Assembly (NCBI GenBank): GCA_900555785.1
Contig: USMO01000004.1
Coordinates: 1-23,653 of the forward strand
DNA from: an uncultured Eubacteriales bacterium
GTDB lineage: Bacteria; Bacillota; Clostridia; Oscillospirales; CAG-272
Reading direction: 5' to 3'
Length of the DNA: 23,653 nucleotides
How positions within the stretch are numbered: position 1 is the stretch's first letter; the number at the start of each line of letters is the position of its first letter. The position numbers were made by a program, and so were the translations under genes. The notes beneath the pieces are model-generated. The model was not told the DNA's origin. It was given only the letters and a program-made list of their open reading frames with translations, and made no database searches. Shown here one piece after another: positions 13,204 to 21,290 of this stretch.

Positions 13204-16005
13204 ATGAAAAAGCTCAAACGTATCCTTTCCTGCATTTTTGTATTGGTCTTTCTGCTTTCAACCTTTTCCGGTATTGCCGTTACGGCGGCGGATGTCACCT
13301 ATAATGACGGCGACACCGCAGGCCTGCCGGTGAAGCCGGACGGGGTCATTCACAGAACCGCCAACCGGCTGGTCTGGTCGCAGAGCAACGGCAAAATTCT
13401 GACCGGCCGCAAGGGTGCCCTGCGGGTTGCACAGGGGCAGCTGATGGGGCTGACGGTGGAAGCCAGCTCGCAGCGCTATGCTTACGCAGGCTTTGTGGGC
13501 GGAAGCGAAAATCAGCGTGCGGTTGAAATGATCGATATGTACACCAGCGATTCGCTCGGCTACTGGCAGTACCGGAATGCAAAGGGCGAGTATGCAAATC
13601 CGCGTGCCCTGACGATGGACGGTAAGAAGCAGGTGATTGTCGGTCTGGACGGCACTTCCGAGGGCGTGCAGGTAGCCTTCCTGCTGCCCGACACGGAAAC
13701 CGGCGAGATGACCCAGACGCTGCTCACGCAGGTGCTGGCTCAGCCGGAGGACGGAACCCAGCTGCTCTGCCGCGGTCTGAAATGCCTCGCGATCGGCAAG
13801 ACCAGATACCTCTATGTGCTGACCACGGACGGCAAGGATACAACCGAAGCCGCTTCGGAGAGCAAAGCCAACTATGACCGTGTTTACCGCTACATCGTAA
13901 CCGTGAGCGGCGACACCCGCGAACTGAAGCTGGATACTGCATTCGGCATCAACGAAGCCGGCACCAAGGGCGGCGGATACGCAGTCGTGAAGGTGGCTTC
14001 CGGGCTGAATACCGAAGGCGACAGCTCCGTTGCCGAGCTTTACGGCGTGGATGTCCGCAGCGACGGCGCAGTCTTCATCGGCTGCGGAAACAACCGGACG
14101 GATGCCGTGGTCCTGAGTGCGGACGGCGCTTCCAGCCTCGGCACGCTGTATGACAACAACGACACCTGGACACCGAACGGCCCGATTGCACTGGTGGATG
14201 ATGCCTATCTTGGCGTTATGAACAACCAGTACGGCGGCAGCCAGTGGGCGAAGGGGAACATGAACGTGTTCAACGCGAAGGATCTGACGCAGTACACCAA
14301 GCAGACCTACTGGGAGCAGCTCTGCTGGCTGGAGCCCTATGAAAAGAACGTCTGCTATGCAATGTGCTATGTGGGCGGCAACCTCTACTACACGAACGTC
14401 AGCAACGGCAACGCCACCGACGATTACTACAGCGCCGGCGCGGATCAGATTATTGTGATGAACATTGCCGCCAAGTCCGGCAAAAAGTATTCTGCGGCGA
14501 TGGCTTCCCGGATCTTTACCAACCAGGCAGGCCGTGCTTCCGATCTGAAAACGGTCTGGGCACAGAGCAAATCCAATATTCTCACAAACCCCGGTCAGAC
14601 TCTGAAGACGGCAACCGGTCAGCTGGAAGGCTTTGCGGTCAGCCCGGATGAGCAGTTTGCGTTCCTCGGTTTTTCAGGCGGGGAGGCTGAAAACCGTGCG
14701 CTGGAAATGATTTCGCTGGGGACCGGCGAATCGCTCGGCTCCTTCCGGCATCAGGATGCAGGCGGTGCCTATGCAGTTCCGCGCGCAGCAGATGCAGACG
14801 GTAAGAACCATGTGTATGTGGGTTGGGACAGCACCTCGGAGGGCATTCAGATTACGCGCCTGGATTACACCGCAGAGGGTGTTATGACCGAGGGGATGAC
14901 CTTCAATGCCTCCAACAACACCGGTTTGCTTGTCCGCGATATCCGCTACCGCGTACTGAACGGAGTCGAATATCTCTACGTCCTGATGTCTGACGGACTT
15001 GAGGGCGCGGATAACACCAGAAACGACCGGATCTACCGTTACACCATCGGTGACAATACGCTGACGGTGGATAAGACCTTCGGCATTCAGGGCTTTGCAA
15101 ATCCCCGCGTGCTCAGCGGCAGAAGCGACAACGGACTGACCGAGCTGTACGCCATCGATGTGGACACGGACGGAACGGTTTACGTGACCAGCAACGACGG
15201 CCCGCTGGCTGCAAGACTGACCAAGAACGGAACGGAATACGCGGCACTCTGGGGAAGCAACACCGACAACAGCAAGTCGCAGGGCGCGATTGCCGTGGTT
15301 GACCGCTTTGTCATTACGCCGATCAATGCCGGCGCAGGTGTCAAGGAAGGCATGGCGTGGGACAGAAACATTGTGAAGGACAGAGATACCGGAAAATCTC
15401 CTTATAACGGGCTCTGGTCGTTTACGAAGAACTCTGCCCGCATCAAGTACAATGCGGAAGTGATGAACTACTACACGCATATGCGCTACGTCAACGGCAC
15501 GCTCTACATTGCCGACCGCGGAGCAGGGGAAGCAACCGAAGCGGTGGATGTCAACGCCGACAAGATCTGGAAGGTGACATACGACAGCCCTGTGTACAAC
15601 GATACCGTCAAGACCATCGGTTTCCAGACCTCCGATGTGAACACCGAAACGAACACTTATCGCGCTCGTTTTCTTGCAACGCTGGATTCGGACGAATACT
15701 ACGGTGCGGGGTTTGAGATCTCCTATGAGTACACCAACGCAGAGGGCGTTCTGGTCAAGCATACCTACACGCTGAAGGAAACCGTTTGCAAGAATGCATA
15801 CACCGGCATTTCGGGCATCGGTGCCACACTCCGGGCGCAGGGCGTGGGCGGCAGATATCTGATCGCCATGTCGGTTGAGAATATCCCGACCTCCATCGCG
15901 GAAATCACGTTCTCCGTTCGCGCATATGTTCTGGGAGAAGACGAAACACCGGTCTTTGAATCGGAAACACCGACGACCTTCACCATCAAGTCTCCTGCCA
16001 ACTGA
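13204..16005 (+). CDS. Large secreted protein with two homologous beta-propeller-like halves
   Basis: The 933-residue protein starts with a signal peptide (KRILSCIFVLVFLLSTFSGI; cleavage likely near VTA-AD at 28-30) and has no lipobox or LPXTG motif. Residues about 54-440 and 447-805 are copies of each other: LVWSQSNGKIL / TVWAQSKSNIL, EGVQVAFL / EGIQITRL, YLYVLTTDG / YLYVLMSDG, DRVYRYIV / DRIYRYTI, LYGVDVRSDGAVFI / LYAIDVDTDGTVYV. Repeated short strands ending in DG and YRY suggest beta-propellers. The last 125 residues (KTIGFQTSDVNTETNTYRAR, YYGAGFEISYEYTNA) form an immunoglobulin-like domain seen at the end of clostridial surface proteins. It probably binds carbohydrate or cell wall; no catalytic motif was found. 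AAAAAGGAG precedes the ATG. Confidence 0.8.
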   Translation: MKKLKRILSCIFVLVFLLSTFSGIAVTAADVTYNDGDTAGLPVKPDGVIHRTANRLVWSQSNGKILTGRKGALRVAQGQLMGLTVEASSQRYAYAGFVGGSENQRAVEMIDMYTSDSLGYWQYRNAKGEYANPRALTMDGKKQVIVGLDGTSEGVQVAFLLPDTETGEMTQTLLTQVLAQPEDGTQLLCRGLKCLAIGKTRYLYVLTTDGKDTTEAASESKANYDRVYRYIVTVSGDTRELKLDTAFGINEAGTKGGGYAVVKVASGLNTEGDSSVAELYGVDVRSDGAVFIGCGNNRTDAVVLSADGASSLGTLYDNNDTWTPNGPIALVDDAYLGVMNNQYGGSQWAKGNMNVFNAKDLTQYTKQTYWEQLCWLEPYEKNVCYAMCYVGGNLYYTNVSNGNATDDYYSAGADQIIVMNIAAKSGKKYSAAMASRIFTNQAGRASDLKTVWAQSKSNILTNPGQTLKTATGQLEGFAVSPDEQFAFLGFSGGEAENRALEMISLGTGESLGSFRHQDAGGAYAVPRAADADGKNHVYVGWDSTSEGIQITRLDYTAEGVMTEGMTFNASNNTGLLVRDIRYRVLNGVEYLYVLMSDGLEGADNTRNDRIYRYTIGDNTLTVDKTFGIQGFANPRVLSGRSDNGLTELYAIDVDTDGTVYVTSNDGPLAARLTKNGTEYAALWGSNTDNSKSQGAIAVVDRFVITPINAGAGVKEGMAWDRNIVKDRDTGKSPYNGLWSFTKNSARIKYNAEVMNYYTHMRYVNGTLYIADRGAGEATEAVDVNADKIWKVTYDSPVYNDTVKTIGFQTSDVNTETNTYRARFLATLDSDEYYGAGFEISYEYTNAEGVLVKHTYTLKETVCKNAYTGISGIGATLRAQGVGGRYLIAMSVENIPTSIAEITFSVRAYVLGEDETPVFESETPTTFTIKSPAN

Positions 16006-16032
16006 CAGGATCCAACGGAAAGGAGTTTTACG

Positions 16033-16212
16033 ATGAAACAATTGTATCTGACCCCCTTTATGACCGTTTTCTGCGTCCAGGAGGATGTTCTGACCGCATC
16101 GGATGAATCCACCACGGAAGTAACCACCACGGGAGCAACCACCACGGGGGACAAACCGTTCCACTATAACGACGGAGCCGGAGACGGCGGTTCCGTTCCG
16201 TTTGCCGGATAA
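16033..16212 (+). CDS. 59-residue Thr-rich small protein, unassigned
   Basis: A strong ribosome site (AAAGGAG, 9 bases ahead) precedes ATG 16033. The product begins MKQLYLTPFMTVFCVQEDVL then TASDE, continues with three five-residue Thr-rich units and ends GDGGSVPFAG. It lies 27 bases after the large secreted protein and directly before a strong terminator, so it is the last gene of the operon. The opening (K..Y.TP......EDVL..SD) recalls a class of very short clostridial and Bacteroides proteins with a conserved YETP...EDVI.TS pattern and no known function. It has no signal peptide. It could be a peptide precursor or an accessory of the secreted protein; neither is shown. Confidence 0.7.
   Translation: MKQLYLTPFMTVFCVQEDVLTASDESTTEVTTTGATTTGDKPFHYNDGAGDGGSVPFAG
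16108..16152 (+). repeat. Three tandem 15-bp repeats inside the small gene
   Basis: Units at 16108-16122, 16123-16137 and 16138-16152 share ACCACGG at the same position and encode STTEV, TTTGA and TTTGD. Such units can change in number by slippage, so the length of this segment may vary between strains. Confidence 0.8.
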
Positions 16213-16222
16213 CTGATACTAT

Positions 16223-16279
16223 AACGGGACAGGCAATCGCACAGATGTTCTCTTTGCTGCGATTGTCTGTTCCGTTTTT
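16223..16279 (+). terminator. Strong intrinsic terminator at the end of the plus-strand operon
   Basis: A 19-bp stem with two G-U pairs (16223-16241 with 16258-16276) and a 16-base loop is followed by TTTTT. It starts 10 bases after the stop of the 59-residue protein gene. Confidence 0.95.
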
Positions 16280-16295
16280 GTTCTTGATTTATTCC

Positions 16296-16324
16296 TTGTA
16301 TTTCGCCGGCTTTTATGGTATAAT
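16296..16324 (+). promoter_or_regulatory. Sigma-A type promoter of the PocR-AraC regulator
   Basis: TTGTAT at 16296-16301 and TATAAT at 16319-16324 are 17 bp apart, right after the operon terminator. The regulator is therefore expressed from its own promoter, with a leader of about 70 bases. Confidence 0.85.
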
Positions 16325-16400
16325 AAGTTGAGAGAGGCAGACCGTCTGCCACTCGGAAATCAGCCGGATCAATTGATTATCAAAAAAGGGGGGCGGTTGC

Positions 16401-17252
16401 ATGGCTTATGATACATTGGAAGAACTGTTGGATCATTTGCGCAACGTGACCAACCTGACCGTTTCCTGCTGCAACAGCAAATATCGCAGCACCGATTCCG
16501 GCGGTGGCGGTCCGATCCCGGAAAACCGCTTTTGCCAGATGATTCATTCCTGCGAGAAAGCACTGTCCATCTGTATCAATTCAGACATTGATGCCTATCG
16601 GACGGCGGAGAAAAACGGGCTGCACTGCTATACCTGTCCGTTTGGGCTTCTGGAAGCGGTGATGCCGATTTCCTTTGAGGGAAATGCCGCCGGATATGTG
16701 ATGATCGGGAAGGCGATTCCCGATGAAGCAGGTGTGGAGGAACGGATTCTGCAGAACCTGTTCGACCGCTTCCCGGAGCTGAAGAAAAAGCGGGAGTACC
16801 TGGCGGACTGCCTTTCCCGCTTCACCCGCATTTCAAAGGCGCAATGGGAGGCAAGCCTGTGCACGCTGTATGTCTATGGCAAGTATATCGAGGAGCAGCG
16901 GCTGCTGTTCCGGCAGTCCAAAACGCTGGCACAGCTTGCAAAGGAATATATCGGCGCGAATTACGGGAGCAAAATTACCATGACCGATCTCTGCCTGCGT
17001 CTGCATTGCAGCACGGTTACTCTGAACCATCATTTTCGCCGCGAGTTCGGTACCTCGATTGCCGAATATCTGCGTGACAAACGGCTGTCGCGTTCCGAAT
17101 ACCTGCTGGTGCACTCCAGAATGAACATCAATGAAATTTCGGATTTCTGCGGATTTTCCGATGCAAACTATTTCTTCCGGCAGTTCAAATCGAGGCACGG
17201 TGTTTCGCCTTCGCAGTACCGCAAACTGCACGGTGAGGAAAAGCCAGGTTGA
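16401..17252 (+). CDS. AraC-family regulator with PocR sensory domain
   Basis: ATG 16401 follows GGGGGG at close to ideal spacing; the product has 283 residues. Residues about 6-165 are a PocR-type domain: LTVSCCNSKYRS, RFCQMIHSCEKALSICINSD, NGLHCYTCPFGLLEAVMPIS and AGYVMIGK. The paired cysteines (HCYTCPFG, SCCNS) are typical of the family, in which PocR senses small hydrocarbon or sugar derivatives. Residues about 180-275 carry two helix-turn-helix units: ITMTDLCLRLHCSTVTLNHH and MNINEISDFCGFSDANYFFR, followed by QFKSRHGVSPSQYRK. It lies between the two enzyme arms and is the only regulator of the locus, so it probably controls both. The ligand is unknown. Confidence 0.92.
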   Translation: MAYDTLEELLDHLRNVTNLTVSCCNSKYRSTDSGGGGPIPENRFCQMIHSCEKALSICINSDIDAYRTAEKNGLHCYTCPFGLLEAVMPISFEGNAAGYVMIGKAIPDEAGVEERILQNLFDRFPELKKKREYLADCLSRFTRISKAQWEASLCTLYVYGKYIEEQRLLFRQSKTLAQLAKEYIGANYGSKITMTDLCLRLHCSTVTLNHHFRREFGTSIAEYLRDKRLSRSEYLLVHSRMNINEISDFCGFSDANYFFRQFKSRHGVSPSQYRKLHGEEKPG

Positions 17253-17255
17253 TTC

Positions 17256-17300
17256 AACGGAAAAGAACAGGACTCAGTCGGAGTCCTGTTCTTTTCCGTT
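17256..17300. terminator. Perfect 20-bp hairpin, bidirectional terminator
   Basis: The left arm 17256-17275 and the right arm 17281-17300 are exact reverse complements around a 5-base loop (AGTCG). The 3' arm contains TTCTTTTCC in the plus direction. It ends the regulator gene (stop at 17252) and at the same time the minus-strand arm, whose last codons (NGKEQDSD and stop at 17274) are encoded by the hairpin itself. Confidence 0.85.
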
Positions 17301-18299
17301 ATGCAGGAATCGTTTCAGAGCGGTGTGCATCAGCGGTGTCAGATGCTCCGCAACGGTTTTGTGCCCCTCCCGGTGCGGGTGGAGCGGCTCGGGCGGAATC
17401 CACCCGGACGCGTTGATGAAATGCACCTCGGTGCGGTTTGCCGCGTTGTAGTCTGCCACCAGGGCCTTCAGCGTATCCTGATGTGTGCCGCAAAAAGCGG
17501 AAACGGCAAAAATTTCGGCTCGCGGACTTCTTCTGCGTACCGCATCCAGCAGGCGGATATAGCCCTGCCGGTAAAGCTCCGGAGCCTTGCCGCTGTCGTT
17601 TGCACCGTGGTTGATGACCGCGATGTCCGCCTGCGGCAGCCCCTCCAGCGGTGCTCCGTCAAAGAAGAACGGGTAGGAATCCGGTGCCGGCGGAATCCAG
17701 CCGCAGCCCTTCCGCGTGATGCCGACCGCGCCGTAGCCCATGAAGACCGGGCGGCAGTTCAGTGCCTCGGCGGTCAGCCATGCCCAGGTCGCGCAGCAAT
17801 CGTCCTGGTAGGGGCGGTTGAGCTGATCCAGCTCAAATGCATCGCGGGTCTGCTCGCAGTAGTCGGTGTCAATCAGCACGCCCTCGGTAATCGAATCTCC
17901 GATGAATTCCAGCACGGGGCGGAGATCCGGCACAAGAGGCGCCGGCTGTTCGGTCTGAATGCCGAGAAACTGCAGCGCGCCCGTCAGCGGAGCATACCAT
18001 CTGCCGGTCTGCTCGATGGAACCCTTGAAGATGACCCGGCAGACGTGCACGCCCGGTGTTTCCGCGCACACGCGCAGGTAACTGTCCACCGGCGTTTCAA
18101 TCCGGTCGCCGCCGTCCAGTTGAATCCAGAGGTGCAGATGCGGGGTCTGGTTGATTGCGGTATCGAACCGGATGACTGCCATGTCGCCCGAAAATGCAAA
18201 CTCCAGATACGAACCCGGCGCGGTCGTTACGGCACGGTCAGGTTCCTGCTTCCAGCGCCCGGTCAGCCGGACGGATGCATGGGAATACGGTATCACCAT
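17274..18299 (-). CDS. CE2-like SGNH esterase, copy 1
   Basis: The 341-residue protein has an N-terminal beta-sandwich (about 1-120; LTGRWKQEP, YLEFAFSGDMAVIRFDTAIN) and a C-terminal SGNH hydrolase domain, as in carbohydrate esterase family 2. The nucleophile is S136 in GDSITEG; block II includes GYG at 188-190, block III is NHGAND with N234, and block V is EPLHPHREGH with H307. The usual Asp three residues before the His is Glu304. CE2 enzymes remove acetyl groups from sugars. No signal peptide is present, so it acts in the cytoplasm. The start overlaps the tail region of the upstream copy (6-base gap), whose end supplies AGGCAGG as ribosome site, so the two are co-translated. Substrate is inferred only. 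Confidence 0.85.
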   Translation of the reverse strand: MVIPYSHASVRLTGRWKQEPDRAVTTAPGSYLEFAFSGDMAVIRFDTAINQTPHLHLWIQLDGGDRIETPVDSYLRVCAETPGVHVCRVIFKGSIEQTGRWYAPLTGALQFLGIQTEQPAPLVPDLRPVLEFIGDSITEGVLIDTDYCEQTRDAFELDQLNRPYQDDCCATWAWLTAEALNCRPVFMGYGAVGITRKGCGWIPPAPDSYPFFFDGAPLEGLPQADIAVINHGANDSGKAPELYRQGYIRLLDAVRRRSPRAEIFAVSAFCGTHQDTLKALVADYNAANRTEVHFINASGWIPPEPLHPHREGHKTVAEHLTPLMHTALKRFLHNGKEQDSD

Positions 18300-18305
18300 T
18301 TTGTT

Positions 18306-19301
18306 TTACCTGCCTTTCTGCATCGCTTCCCGGATGATGGGCACCAGACGGTCGGCAACGGTTTTGTGCCCGTCGCGGTGCGGGTGGAGCGGCTCCGGAG
18401 GAATCCAGCCGGCAGAATCGACAAAGTGCACCCGGCAGCCTTTTGCGCGGTTGTATTCCGGAATCAGCTCCGCAAGGGCTTCGCGGTGGGTCCCCCGGAA
18501 TGCGGAAACGGCAAAAACCGTTGCAAGGGGGCTCCGTGCCCGCACCGCATCCAGCAGCTCCGTATACGCTGCGGCATAACGTTCCGGCGTTGCGGCGTAG
18601 TCGTTTGCCCCGTGGTTGATGACGATCAGGTCTGCCTGCGGAATGTCCAGCGGCTCACCGTTGTAGCAGTAAGGATAGGCTGCCGGAGCAGCAGGGACTC
18701 TCCCTTGCCCGCCGCGAGTGACTCCGACAGAACCGTAGCCCATGATCACGGGGCGACAGTTCAGCGCCTCGGCGGTGCGGAATGCCCAGGTTGCCGCAGC
18801 ATCGTTCTGAAATGCCAGCGTGAGAGCGTTGCATTCCAGCGGCGGCAGCATTCCCTCGCGATAATCGGTGTCAATCGACACGCCTTCGGTAATGGAGTCG
18901 CCGATGATTTCCATGATCGGTCGCGTATCCGGCTTCAGGGCAACCGGTGTGTCGGTCTGAACCCCTAGAAACCGTACCGCTCCCGTCAGCGGTTCCCGCC
19001 ATCTGGCGCTTTCCTCGGATGCGCTCTTGAAAAGGATCTGCGCGGTATGCAGCCCGGTGTGAGCGGTCCGAATGCGGAGATAACGGTCCAGCATCACCTC
19101 GGTGCGGCAGCCGCCGTCAACGGAAATCCACAGGTGCGGCACAACCGGCAGATTGCGCGTGGTGTCAAACCGCAGGACCGCCATATCCCCCGCAAACGAG
19201 CACTCGATGTATGCGCCCGGTGCGGTGGTTACGGCACTGCCCGGCAGTTTTGCCCACCGCCCGGTCAGACGGACGGATTCATGTGTATAGGGGACGACCA
19301 T
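18306..19301 (-). CDS. CE2-like SGNH esterase, copy 2
   Basis: The 331-residue protein aligns with copy 1 over its whole length (same MV.PY.H.SVRLTGRW start, GDSITEGV.IDTDY, NCRPV.MGYG, IPPEPLHPHR), so the pair arose by tandem duplication. S136 in GDSIT is the nucleophile, N233 lies in NHGAND, and H306 in EPLHPHRDGH is the catalytic His; E303 takes the place of the usual Asp. Differences cluster in the loops at about 145-165 and 195-215, near where substrate would sit, which suggests different specificity. AAAGGAG lies about 7 bases upstream of the ATG on the minus strand. It follows the GH123-like gene by 59 bases in the same operon. Cytoplasmic location is inferred from the missing signal peptide. 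Confidence 0.85.
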   Translation of the reverse strand: MVVPYTHESVRLTGRWAKLPGSAVTTAPGAYIECSFAGDMAVLRFDTTRNLPVVPHLWISVDGGCRTEVMLDRYLRIRTAHTGLHTAQILFKSASEESARWREPLTGAVRFLGVQTDTPVALKPDTRPIMEIIGDSITEGVSIDTDYREGMLPPLECNALTLAFQNDAAATWAFRTAEALNCRPVIMGYGSVGVTRGGQGRVPAAPAAYPYCYNGEPLDIPQADLIVINHGANDYAATPERYAAAYTELLDAVRARSPLATVFAVSAFRGTHREALAELIPEYNRAKGCRVHFVDSAGWIPPEPLHPHRDGHKTVADRLVPIIREAMQKGR

Positions 19302-19360
19302 GACCTGCTCCTTTCGGCAGCACTGCGCAACCGGTGCGGCGCGTCAATGCTGCATTGACC

Positions 19361-21019
19361 TTATTCTTCTATTGCCGCTGCGATCTTTTCGCGCAGGATT
19401 CCGTAAAAATCCTCGCGGGGGAGCGTGCGGAAGGTGACCGGCTCGCCGGCAGTCTCGCGCAGCAGAGCCTCGGTAAAGTCTCTGCCCCGGACGGATTCGC
19501 AGAGCGACAGCATCCGCAGATCTTCCATCGCCTCCCGCATGGCGTTCAGACGCAGCGACTCCCAGCAGTCCCCGCCCTCGCCCGGGTATACCAGAAATGC
19601 GTCACCGGACGGCATAAAATAGTCTGCATCGGTATTCAGGAACGGATCGAGATGGTGATAGGAATCCTGTGAATTCCAGAAGTTGAAGCCCCAGTGGAGG
19701 AAACCCTCAATGCGGTTCTGCCAGAGCTGGAAGCCGAGTGCGCGGGTGTCACACAGGCGCTGCGCAATCATCCGCCCGGTGATGTGGTGGGTCCCGGTTG
19801 TGCTGCCGCAATAATAGACCCACAGCCCCGGCACGTTGTGCGCCAGGAACGGATCGGCATGGTAAATCACGGGAATCGGCTTTTGCATCACGCCGCTTTC
19901 ATAGAAAGCATAATCCGACATGGCATCGATCAGCGGCAGGTCGCCGATGTATCTGGCTACCAGGTTCTTGCAGGCGAGATAATGCGCAAGGTGCTTTCCG
20001 TGCGGTTCGTCCGAGATGTGGAAGAAGGTCTTTTTCTCCACACCCTTCTGCCGCAGGAACCCGACCAGCGCGGGCAGGAATTGGGAGAGGAAGCATTCAT
20101 AGTCCGCCCCCAGCGCGTCCGTCTCCCAGCCGAAGATGCGGCGGACTTCACCCTCAACATCAGCCACGACCTTGGGGGCTGCTGCGGCACCCCACTGCGA
20201 GAACAGGTGTGCCATTTCAAAGTATTCCACACCGCAGGACAGACAGAGATCAATCCAGCGGTCCAGCAGGGAGAAGTCAAAGGCGTACTGCCCGGGGGCG
20301 GTAACGCGGATTCTCACCAGCTGAGTGGTGGTGCGCTCCCCCCCGATGTAGGTGTCCAGCTCCGGCGTGAGGATGGGGGTGAGGATCATATTGATGCCGT
20401 TCTTCACCGCCGTGCGGATGTAGGTTTCCAGAATGCGCCAGTGCTCCGGGGAGAAGGGCTCCGTGTGATAGAAATCGGCAAGGCAGTCGCTGTAGAACCA
20501 CTCGGTGTGAATCAGCTTCTGCGGCGGGAGTGCGTGCGACAGGACCCGTACGGTAACGGTGACTGAATCCTCACCGACCGAAACGGTCAGGGGATATTCG
20601 CCGGCTTCCAGGGCGTCCGGCAGGTCGGCACGGATGAAAAGCACCTGCGTCTGTCCGACGGGAACGGTCAACTGCCCGTTATAGTGCAGCGGGCGGAGCA
20701 GGTCGGGATACAGACCCGGGGAAGTGCGCAGATAGGGCGCGGGATTTTCCAGCGGGCAGGTGGGGTAGTGAACGGGAACGCTGACCGCAACGCGGAAGGA
20801 GACAGAGCCGGCAAGCGGACCCGCGGCAGAGACCGGCAGACGGTATTTTTCTTTCTTTCCGACATCTGCGGCGCTGACTGCGACCTGAAACGTGAGCGGC
20901 TGACCGCGGAATACCGTAAAGCGGTCGGTGGCGGGCTTGAACAGAATGTTCTCGTCCAGAAAGCATTTTTCGAGCGAGGACAGCGGCTTGAGCAACAGCT
21001 TGTTTGCTGACGGTTCCAT
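19361..21019 (-). CDS. GH123/DUF4091-like glycoside hydrolase
   Basis: The start is ATG at 21017-21019, with AAAAGGAG about 6 bases upstream on the minus strand; an open extension further upstream lies in the leader and is not needed. The 552-residue protein has an N-terminal beta-sandwich (about 1-165; FTVFRGQPLTFQVAVSAA, EAGEYPLTVSV), a TIM-barrel with HISDEPH (D337-E338, the Asp-Glu pair that in GH123 acts by substrate-assisted catalysis) and a C-terminal DUF4091 segment (GFLHWGFNFWNSQDSY, then GDAFLVYPGEGG and RLNAMREAMEDLRML). GH123 enzymes release N-acetylgalactosamine; the DUF4091 group is less well defined, so the sugar is uncertain. No signal peptide is present. It is the first gene of the minus-strand operon. 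Confidence 0.85.
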   Translation of the reverse strand: MEPSANKLLLKPLSSLEKCFLDENILFKPATDRFTVFRGQPLTFQVAVSAADVGKKEKYRLPVSAAGPLAGSVSFRVAVSVPVHYPTCPLENPAPYLRTSPGLYPDLLRPLHYNGQLTVPVGQTQVLFIRADLPDALEAGEYPLTVSVGEDSVTVTVRVLSHALPPQKLIHTEWFYSDCLADFYHTEPFSPEHWRILETYIRTAVKNGINMILTPILTPELDTYIGGERTTTQLVRIRVTAPGQYAFDFSLLDRWIDLCLSCGVEYFEMAHLFSQWGAAAAPKVVADVEGEVRRIFGWETDALGADYECFLSQFLPALVGFLRQKGVEKKTFFHISDEPHGKHLAHYLACKNLVARYIGDLPLIDAMSDYAFYESGVMQKPIPVIYHADPFLAHNVPGLWVYYCGSTTGTHHITGRMIAQRLCDTRALGFQLWQNRIEGFLHWGFNFWNSQDSYHHLDPFLNTDADYFMPSGDAFLVYPGEGGDCWESLRLNAMREAMEDLRMLSLCESVRGRDFTEALLRETAGEPVTFRTLPREDFYGILREKIAAAIEE

Positions 21020-21284
21020 GAAAAACTCCTTTTCTGTTTTGACTTGCAACCTGATTTCGGACGGATTCAGACAATTGAAACGGTCGGGATCATCTGCGTA
21101 TATCAGACCGAAGACAAAAGGTGTTAGTTCCCCAAAAAGAGCAAAGCTGAACGCCGCTTTTTGACCATGTAAGCGCAAAGAAAAAGCTTTGTAAAAAGAA
21201 ACGCCGATCAGAGGGTTTCGCCGTCTTTTAAAAAGGCGGGCGATAACTTTCCCTGCTTTGTCTACAGCCTGGTATATGATTTTC
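21020..21284 (-). other. Long untranslated leader of the minus-strand operon
   Basis: From the promoter at 21291-21319, the transcript would run about 265 bases before the GH123-like start. No riboswitch class was recognised. The leader contains a GC-rich segment (CGCCCGCC...GACGGCG near 21215-21245) able to fold around a TTTTTAAAA loop, and an open frame in phase with the gene but without a ribosome site. A leader of this length is unusual for an enzyme gene and may hold a control element. Confidence 0.5.
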
Positions 21285-21290
21285 TCTTTT

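Noticed and set aside
14674..16164. Minus-strand open frame of 496 codons
   Set aside because: Opposite the large secreted protein and the small gene; no motif or ribosome site.
17301..18968. Plus-strand open frame of 555 codons across both esterases
   Set aside because: It lies opposite the SGNH genes, which have clear motifs; the internal similarity in this frame is only the mirror of the tandem duplication.
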